Position numbers and translations under genes: made by a program. A DNA stretch of 5,594 nucleotides from Nitrospirota bacterium (GTDB lineage: Bacteria; Nitrospirota; Nitrospiria; Nitrospirales; UBA8639). Location of the stretch: contig JAOUNC010000209.1 of NCBI GenBank assembly GCA_029881175.1, forward strand, positions 1 to 5,594, read 5' to 3'. A model generated the notes under the pieces. It saw only the letters and a program-made list of their open reading frames with translations. It made no database searches and was not told the DNA's origin. Below are positions 1-5,594 of this stretch, in pieces. Position 1 is the stretch's first letter. Every line of letters begins with the position of its first letter.

Positions 1-1
1 G

Positions 2-1717
2 CTTTTTGCCTTGCCGGGTGGCGTGGTCTTGAAAATTTTTGATGTCTTGCATCAACAAAATGATATTCGCGTCATTTTAACTCGGCACGAGCAAGGGGCT
101 GGACTTATGGCGGAAGGCTATGCCAAAGCTACGGGAAAACCCGGTGTTGCCTTAATCACCTCAGGTCCGGGGATGACCAATGTGATAACCGCATTGGCAG
201 ATGCCTATATGGATTCCGTGCCGGTTGTGTGTTTTTCAGGACAGGTCCCGACGGGGATGATTGGGAATGATGCTTTTCAGGAAGCTGATAATATTGGCTT
301 GAGCCGTCCCTGTACCAAGTATAACTTTTTGGTGAAAGACGTCAACGATTTGGCGCGAACCATTAAAGAGGCGTTTTATATTGCCACGACGGGAAGACCG
401 GGCCCTGTGTTGGTTGATATTCCCAAAGATATTTCGATGGATAAGGGTGAATTTCAGTATCCGAAATCAGTTTCGATCCGTGGCTATAACCCGACCTATG
501 ACGGGAGTAAGTGGAAGATTAAGCAGGCAGCTGATGCCATTATGAAATCTAAGCGCCCCATCCTCTATATTGGGGGAGGAGTTCAATTTTCCGGGGCGTC
601 GGCTGAAGTGAAAGAGCTGGCTGAAATGATGCATATCCCAGTGGATATGACGTTAATGGCGTTAGGCGCATTTCCGGGGGATCATCCATTGTCCCTGGGT
701 ATGTTAGGGATGCATGGGACGTATGTGGCGAATATGGCCATGCATTATTCCGATTTGGTCATTGCGGTTGGTGCGCGATTTGATGATCGGGTGACGGGTA
801 AGGTTTCGGAGTTTTGCCCAACGGCCAAGATTATTCATGTTGATATTGATCCCACGTCGATTCGGAAAAATATTCACGTGGATATTCCTATTGTCGGGGA
901 TTGCAAGCGGGTATTAATCGAACTGAATAATATTTTGCGGGCTACGGTGAATGGGAATCAAAAAGAGCACCGAAAGCCTTGGTGGGATCAACTTGCCGCC
1001 TGGCAGGAAGAGCATCCGTTGGCGTATACGCAAGAACCTGAGGCGCAAATTAAACCGCAATATCTGATTGATCGGTTATATGAATTGACTGCTGACCGTG
1101 ATCCGATCTTGTCCACGGATGTCGGCCAGCATCAGATGTGGGCGGCACAATATTTTAAACTGAAAAGCCCACGGACCTGGTTAACCTCTGGCGGGTTGGG
1201 AACGATGGGGTTTGGTTTCCCTGCTGCCATGGGTGCTCAAGCTGCGTTCCCCAATCGATTGGTGTTGTGTATTGCCGGGGACGGCAGCATTCAAATGAAT
1301 ACGCAAGAATTGGCAACGGCGGTAATTGAAAAATTGCCGGTCAAGGTGTTTGTGATCAATAACCGCTTCCATGGCATGGTTCGGCAGTGGCAGGACTTAT
1401 TTTATGAAGGACGCTATGCTTCAAGTAGTCTGGGTAATGTGCCGGATTTTGTTAAACTTGCCGAAGCCTACGGTGCCGCGGGAATCCGCATTGAGAAGGT
1501 CGGGGATGTTGATGCTGGCATAGAAGAAGCTTTAGCGATTGATCGCCCCGTGTTCATTGATGTTTCGGTCTATCAGTATGAAAATTGCTATCCCATGATT
1601 CCGGCTGGAGGCAGCAATCATGAAATGCTGTTAGCCGATCCTCCAGATTTAAAGAAACCCAAATCCACAAACAAAGCGGCTGTCCAAGCGGATTCCGATA
1701 CCGTGCTTACAGCCTGA
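2..1717 (+). CDS. ilvB: Acetohydroxyacid (acetolactate) synthase, large catalytic subunit; 5' end outside window
   Basis: A ThDP-dependent enzyme that condenses two pyruvates to 2-acetolactate (valine/leucine branch), or pyruvate with 2-oxobutyrate (isoleucine branch), in the cytoplasm. The reading frame is open from base 2 to the TGA at 1715-1717, giving 571 codons. Counting from base 2, the PGG motif is at residues 5-7, the RHEQGAG segment carries the ThDP-activating Glu at residue 30 (bases 89-91), GQVP and NDAFQE follow, then GARFDDRVTGK. The ThDP/metal motif starts as GDGS at residue 426 (base 1277) and ends in NN at 453-454. The conserved Trp of MVRQWQ is residue 463, and the family C-terminal MIPAGG segment is present. 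A TTG at base 11 is in frame but lies inside the conserved PGG region, so it is not the start; roughly 15-30 N-terminal residues are missing, judged by family length. About 28 polar residues follow the conserved end. The next gene, ilvN, begins 13 bases downstream. Confidence 0.97.
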   Translation, partial: LFALPGGVVLKIFDVLHQQNDIRVILTRHEQGAGLMAEGYAKATGKPGVALITSGPGMTNVITALADAYMDSVPVVCFSGQVPTGMIGNDAFQEADNIGLSRPCTKYNFLVKDVNDLARTIKEAFYIATTGRPGPVLVDIPKDISMDKGEFQYPKSVSIRGYNPTYDGSKWKIKQAADAIMKSKRPILYIGGGVQFSGASAEVKELAEMMHIPVDMTLMALGAFPGDHPLSLGMLGMHGTYVANMAMHYSDLVIAVGARFDDRVTGKVSEFCPTAKIIHVDIDPTSIRKNIHVDIPIVGDCKRVLIELNNILRATVNGNQKEHRKPWWDQLAAWQEEHPLAYTQEPEAQIKPQYLIDRLYELTADRDPILSTDVGQHQMWAAQYFKLKSPRTWLTSGGLGTMGFGFPAAMGAQAAFPNRLVLCIAGDGSIQMNTQELATAVIEKLPVKVFVINNRFHGMVRQWQDLFYEGRYASSSLGNVPDFVKLAEAYGAAGIRIEKVGDVDAGIEEALAIDRPVFIDVSVYQYENCYPMIPAGGSNHEMLLADPPDLKKPKSTNKAAVQADSDTVLTA

Positions 1718-1730
1718 ATGCATAGGAAAT

Positions 1731-2252
1731 ATGGAACACATCATTTCGTTAACCGTAGAAAATAAGTTCGGCTCCTTATCTCGTGTGGCTGGTCTGTTCA
1801 GTGGTCGAGGGTTTAATATTGAAAGTCTTTCTGTGGCTCCCACGTTGGATCCTTCGGTCTCCATGATGACTCTCGTTACCAACGGTGATGATCGCATTAT
1901 TGAACAGATTATGAAGCAGTTGAATAAACTCATTGATGTCATCAAAGTGGTGGATATCAGCGAAAGCGAGTTTGTGGAACGTGAAACGGCCTTGATTAAA
2001 GTGCATACTCGGCCGGAAGACCGGGCTGAAGCCTTGCGCATTGCTGATATATTTCGAGCCAATGTGCTTGATTCCTCTCCGACGAGTTACACCATTGAAG
2101 TAACCGGGGACGTCAGAAAAGTCCAAGCCATTATTAATTTACTCCAACCGCTTGGTATCAAAGAATTGGTGCGGACTGGCCGGATTGCGATTGGCCGAGA
2201 ACCGACACGTCCTGCGCAAGCCCAACCCCGACCGCTTGCGAAAGCGAACTAA
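1731..2252 (+). CDS. ilvN: Acetohydroxyacid synthase, small regulatory subunit (ACT domain)
   Basis: Binds the large subunit, raises its activity and gives feedback inhibition by valine. The 173 residues are normal for the family (about 160-175). The N-terminal ACT domain covers roughly residues 3-75, with the pattern NKFGSLSRVAGLFSGRGFNI; the C-terminal small-subunit domain covers about 85-160. Numbering matches E. coli IlvH without a shift: Asn11, Gly14, Ser17 and Asn29, positions where changes affect valine binding or sensitivity in that protein, are all present. Valine inhibition is therefore expected (inference). The ATG at 1731 is preceded by AGGA at 1724-1727 and lies 13 bases after the ilvB stop, which fits translation from the same mRNA and 1:1 assembly with IlvB. 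The last 15 or so residues are rich in Pro, Ala and Arg and look like a disordered tail. The symbol ilvH is used for the same protein in many genomes. Confidence 0.97.
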   Translation: MEHIISLTVENKFGSLSRVAGLFSGRGFNIESLSVAPTLDPSVSMMTLVTNGDDRIIEQIMKQLNKLIDVIKVVDISESEFVERETALIKVHTRPEDRAEALRIADIFRANVLDSSPTSYTIEVTGDVRKVQAIINLLQPLGIKELVRTGRIAIGREPTRPAQAQPRPLAKAN

Positions 2253-2263
2253 TCAGATCGACC

Positions 2264-2287
2264 CACGGTGTTTTGATACAACCGGTG
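2264..2287 (+). other. Imperfect RNA hairpin after ilvN
   Basis: Bases 2264-2271 (CACGGTGT) can pair with 2278-2287 in eight pairs with single-base bulges at A2281 and G2284, closing a six-base TTTGAT loop. It begins 11 bases after the ilvN stop. No T-tract follows, so it is not a standard intrinsic terminator; an mRNA-end stabiliser or processing site is one possibility, chance another. Confidence 0.35.
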
Positions 2288-2330
2288 TTCCGTCAATTCT
2301 GAATGGCGGTGCCCACAAGGTATGTTCTAA

Positions 2331-3365
<1,035 letters not shown>

Positions 3366-3380
3366 TGAGACGTTACTTGC

Positions 3381-4046
3381 ATGGCTGACCAGGCCAAAGG
3401 GATTCCTGTCGCGAAAGAAGGCCTTCCCTTTATTCTCATCGGCGGGTTTCTTACCCTGGGTGCATGGACCATGGGATGGGTGGAGTTTGCCTGTCTGTTA
3501 GGGGCGTTCACACTTTTTACGACCTGGTTTTTCAGGAATCCGGCCAGAACGATTCCTCCGGGTGATCATGTGATCGTTTCCCCGGGTGATGGAGTGGTCG
3601 TGGCCATAGAGAAAGAGTTTGAGCACCGGTATTTAAAAGCTGAAAGTGTTCGCATCAGTATATTCCTCAATGTGTTTAATGTTCATATAAATAGAATGCC
3701 TATCGCTGGCATTGTGGAAGATATGGTCTATCAACCTGGAAAGTTTATGGTGGCTAAGCATCCAGAGGCTTCCAGTGGAAATGAACAAAATGTGCTGATG
3801 CTTCGTCGATCTGATGGGGTAAAAATTCTCTGTGTCCAAATTGCCGGGTTAATTGCCCGACGGATTGTCGCGTGGGTGGTGCCTGGTGAGCAGGTTGAAA
3901 AAGGCGAACGGTTTGGACTCATTCGATTTGGATCACGTATGGATGTGTATCTGCCTCAAGGCAGTACCATTCGCGTCCATGTCGGGGAAAAAGTCAAAGG
4001 CGGTTCATCAATTTTAGGGGAGGTGCCATGCGCGGAACCTTCATGA
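3381..4046 (+). CDS. psd: Phosphatidylserine decarboxylase proenzyme, short form
   Basis: Converts phosphatidylserine to phosphatidylethanolamine at the cytoplasmic membrane. The 221 residues match the short Psd family rather than the longer E. coli type (about 320). Two hydrophobic segments at about 15-33 and 35-50 form the membrane anchor, followed by the family FFRNP motif (50-54). Predicted catalytic residues are Asp70 in SPGDG, His102 in NVHINR, and Ser209 in GGSS. Self-cleavage between Gly208 and Ser209 would release a 13-residue alpha chain with the pyruvoyl group. The ATG at 3381 lies 15 bases after the ilvC stop; only a weak GAGA-like site (3367-3370) precedes it, so translation may depend on ribosomes coming from ilvC. 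The next in-frame ATG (residue 31) would remove part of the anchor. The gene's end overlaps pssA, whose product makes its substrate. Confidence 0.96.
   Translation: MADQAKGIPVAKEGLPFILIGGFLTLGAWTMGWVEFACLLGAFTLFTTWFFRNPARTIPPGDHVIVSPGDGVVVAIEKEFEHRYLKAESVRISIFLNVFNVHINRMPIAGIVEDMVYQPGKFMVAKHPEASSGNEQNVLMLRRSDGVKILCVQIAGLIARRIVAWVVPGEQVEKGERFGLIRFGSRMDVYLPQGSTIRVHVGEKVKGGSSILGEVPCAEPS
4016..4024 (+). promoter_or_regulatory. Ribosome binding site of pssA, inside psd
   Basis: The purine-rich AGGGGAGGT lies within the last psd codons (those for Leu-Gly-Glu-Val). It ends three bases before the ATG at 4028; the AGGGG part is seven bases away. It favours 4028 over the ATG at 4043, which is 18 bases from it. 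Confidence 0.7.
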
Positions 4047-4813
4047 AGCAACCACGAAGACGACGAGTCGTCTCCCTTATTCCCAATATCCTGACCACAG
4101 GAAATTTATTTAGTGGCTTGGCCTCGATTCTTTTTGTGTTTGGAGGAAATTTTGAGGCTGCTGCCATCGCGATTCTTGTGGCCATTGTCTTTGATGTGTT
4201 GGATGGCACCACGGCGCGCCTCATGAAAAGTACGAGTGACTTTGGGTTGCAATATGATTCATTGGGTGATGTCGTGTCCTTTGGTGTGGCTCCGGGCTTG
4301 TTGGTGTATATTTGGGCGTTCAGTTCACCAAAAATGTTAGGGGCGGCGGTCATGTTTGCGTTTGTGGCCTGTGGGGCGCTTCGCTTAGCTCGTCATAACG
4401 TCCTGGCGACAACCAATAATGAGGGGAAACCTTTTACCGGCCTTCCGATTCCCGGTGCGGCTGGCGTGATTGCCACACTCGTGATCTTTGATCATTATGT
4501 GGTGTCGTTGGGAGAAAATGTGAAGCCGGTTCTGGGGATTGTGCTCACGCTGTTCTTAGCGTTTCTTATGGTGAGCACGTTTCGCTATCGAAGTCTGAAA
4601 GAATTGAAGGCTCAAGAGCATCACCATTTTAATTATTTAGTGTATGCTGTCCTTATTCTTATGGCGGTCTTAGCATATCCGCAGGCAATGTTGTTTGTGG
4701 TGTTTGCGGTGTATGCGCTTTCGGGCGTGGTTGAGCAAGGGTGGAAGTTTGTTGCCGGTATGACATCGGAAAAATCCGGGGTTGATGTGCCATCAGACGA
4801 GTTTCCCAAGTGA
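4028..4813 (+). CDS. pssA: CDP-diacylglycerol-serine O-phosphatidyltransferase
   Basis: Transfers the phosphatidyl group from CDP-diacylglycerol to serine, making phosphatidylserine for Psd. An integral membrane enzyme of the CDP-alcohol phosphatidyltransferase family, 261 residues. The complete family motif D-x2-DG-x2-AR-x8-G-x3-D-x3-D runs from residue 56 to 81, with Asp56, Asp59, Asp77 and Asp81. Features typical of the PssA branch are the SLIPNILTTGNLFSG start (16-30), the GLPIPGAAG segment (138-146) and the VSTFRYRSLK segment (182-191). Hydrophobic stretches at about 27-40, 43-55, 86-99, 103-118, 143-154, 167-183, 203-217 and 219-235 suggest six to eight membrane helices. A basic RRRR run (10-13) precedes the first. 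The chosen ATG overlaps psd by 19 bases and has a strong ribosome site; an alternative ATG at 4043 would give a 4-base ATGA overlap and remove five residues. Either way translation is probably coupled to psd. Confidence 0.96.
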   Translation: MRGTFMKQPRRRRVVSLIPNILTTGNLFSGLASILFVFGGNFEAAAIAILVAIVFDVLDGTTARLMKSTSDFGLQYDSLGDVVSFGVAPGLLVYIWAFSSPKMLGAAVMFAFVACGALRLARHNVLATTNNEGKPFTGLPIPGAAGVIATLVIFDHYVVSLGENVKPVLGIVLTLFLAFLMVSTFRYRSLKELKAQEHHHFNYLVYAVLILMAVLAYPQAMLFVVFAVYALSGVVEQGWKFVAGMTSEKSGVDVPSDEFPK

Positions 4814-4874
4814 AGGCCAAAAGAGATCAATCTATGAAACAACGTGAAAGACTTCAGTCTGGAGGGACCGGATC
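4814..4874 (+). other. pssA-leuA intergenic gap with 14-codon ORF
   Basis: This 61-base gap contains ATG at 4834-4836 opening a 14-codon ORF ([14 protein letters not shown]) that ends at the TGA 4876-4878, overlapping the leuA start in an ATGA arrangement. It has only one Leu codon, so it does not look like a leucine attenuator peptide. A short inverted repeat, AGAC-TTCA-GTCT (4849-4860), sits directly before the leuA ribosome site. No promoter or terminator is evident. The ORF may be chance. Confidence 0.4.
4861..4866 (+). promoter_or_regulatory. Ribosome binding site of leuA
   Basis: GGAGGG ends eight bases before the ATG at 4875, an ideal match and spacing. It selects 4875 over the in-frame ATG at 4884, which is three codons further on and 17 bases from this site. 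Confidence 0.8.
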
Positions 4875-5594
4875 ATGACGAGAATGATTCGGATCTTTGA
4901 TACGACCTTGCGCGATGGAGAGCAATCTCCAGGTGCCAGCATGAATATCGAAGAAAAAATCCTCGTGGCGAAGCAATTGGCACGATTGAATGTGGATATT
5001 ATTGAGGCAGGGTTTGCCTTTAGCTCCCCCGGTGATTTTGAAGCCATTCATCGCATTGCCCAGGAAGTGGAAGGTCCTGTGATCTGTAGCTTGGCTCGGG
5101 CCAAGCCAGAAGATATTGACCGTGCCTGGGAAGCGCTCAAGGGTGCGCCCAAATGTCGTATCCATACTTTTTTGTCTTCATCAGATATTCATCTCAAGCA
5201 TCAATTTCGGATGACAAGAGAGGAAGCACTCAAACGGGCGGTGGAGATGGTTCGTCATGCGCGAAGTTACCTGGCGGATGTTGAATATTCTCCCATGGAT
5301 GCCACGCGCTCGGATCTGACGTATCTCTGTGAAGTGGTTGAAGCGGTGGTTGAAGCAGGAGCCAGCACCGTGAATATCCCGGACACTGTGGGGTACACCA
5401 CGCCGCAGGAGTTTGGGGAGATTATTCGGACATTGCGTCAGCGGGTTCGAGGTATGGACCGTGCGATTATCTCAGTACATTGTCACAATGATTTGGGATT
5501 GGCCGTGGCCAATTCCATGGCGGCGATTCATGCCGGAGCCGGTCAAGTGGAATGTACCATTAACGGAATTGGCGAACGGGCTGGAAATGCGTCC
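4875..5594 (+). CDS. leuA: 2-isopropylmalate synthase, N-terminal catalytic part; 3' end outside window
   Basis: Condenses acetyl-CoA with 2-oxoisovalerate, the first committed step of leucine synthesis, in the cytoplasm. The frame is open for exactly 240 codons to the window edge with no stop. It opens with the DRE-TIM metallolyase signature [13 protein letters not shown] (residues 8-20; Asp14 is a metal ligand). The TIM barrel continues with [12 protein letters not shown] (about 137-148), [11 protein letters not shown], the HCHNDLG motif (His202 and His204 metal ligands) and [10 protein letters not shown] at the edge (Asn238, the remaining ligand). NIPDTVGYT and the [10 protein letters not shown] segment favour LeuA over homocitrate or citramalate synthase; citramalate synthase cannot be fully excluded without the C-terminal half. 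The missing part should hold the linker and the leucine-binding regulatory domain if this is a full-length LeuA. Its place after ilvBNC fits, since its substrate comes from that route. Confidence 0.95.
   Translation, partial: MTRMIRIFDTTLRDGEQSPGASMNIEEKILVAKQLARLNVDIIEAGFAFSSPGDFEAIHRIAQEVEGPVICSLARAKPEDIDRAWEALKGAPKCRIHTFLSSSDIHLKHQFRMTREEALKRAVEMVRHARSYLADVEYSPMDATRSDLTYLCEVVEAVVEAGASTVNIPDTVGYTTPQEFGEIIRTLRQRVRGMDRAIISVHCHNDLGLAVANSMAAIHAGAGQVECTINGIGERAGNAS

Noticed and set aside
1649..2062. 137-codon open frame on the minus strand across the ilvB/ilvN junction
   Set aside because: It lies opposite well-conserved ilvN codons, has no recognisable domain and crosses two real genes; it is an antisense shadow.
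1776..2126. 116-codon minus-strand frame inside ilvN
   Set aside because: Antisense of the conserved ACT-domain gene, with no family features.
2233..2246. CGCTT-GCGA-AAGCG hairpin at the end of ilvN as a terminator
   Set aside because: Only five base pairs, inside coding sequence and with no T-tract, so termination is not supported.
2273..2301. Possible promoter with TTGATA as -35 box before ilvC
   Set aside because: At 16-18 base spacing the -10 candidates match the consensus poorly, and the TTGATA lies within the hairpin loop; TATGTT at 2321-2326 is 42 bases away.
3994..4353. 119-codon minus-strand frame inside pssA
   Set aside because: Opposite the catalytic CDP-alcohol transferase motif; no independent support.
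4854..5165. 103-codon minus-strand frame opposite the start of leuA
   Set aside because: Antisense of the conserved DRE-TIM barrel start; no domain or ribosome site seen.

Overview
The window holds one gene strand only: six genes in the same direction, closely packed, in the order ilvB (5' end cut off) - ilvN - ilvC - psd - pssA - leuA (3' end cut off). No mobile elements, tRNA or rRNA genes, CRISPR arrays or terminators are visible. Base composition is close to half G+C by eye and even across the window, with no sign of recent transfer. The protein sequences and the mixed amino-acid/phospholipid gene order recall Nitrospirota (perhaps a Nitrospira with moderate GC) and, as I remember it, Geobacter-type Desulfuromonadota. 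The Nitrospira assignment is an inference from memory and not proven.

Region by region: bases 1-1717 encode the catalytic subunit of acetohydroxyacid synthase; 1731-2252 its ACT-domain regulatory subunit; 2253-2351 is the longest gap (99 bases), with an imperfect hairpin and a strong ribosome binding site; 2352-3365 is a class I ketol-acid reductoisomerase; 3381-4046 is a short membrane-anchored phosphatidylserine decarboxylase proenzyme; 4028-4813 is CDP-diacylglycerol-serine O-phosphatidyltransferase, overlapping psd by 19 bases; 4814-4874 is a 61-base gap with a strong ribosome binding site and a tiny 14-codon ORF; 4875 to the window end is the N-terminal 240 residues of 2-isopropylmalate synthase.

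How the genes work together: IlvB/IlvN and IlvC carry out the first two steps of valine and isoleucine synthesis. LeuA draws 2-oxoisovalerate from that route into leucine. PssA and Psd make phosphatidylserine and decarboxylate it to phosphatidylethanolamine. Spacing and overlaps suggest one transcription unit, with the promoter probably upstream of the window. The dihydroxyacid dehydratase (ilvD) and leuCDB are not in the window.

This is core metabolism, and I do not see an undescribed system. The point most worth testing is the cofactor loop of IlvC: it is one residue shorter than in many class I enzymes and has an Asp next to the NADPH 2'-phosphate site, which raises the question of NADH use.
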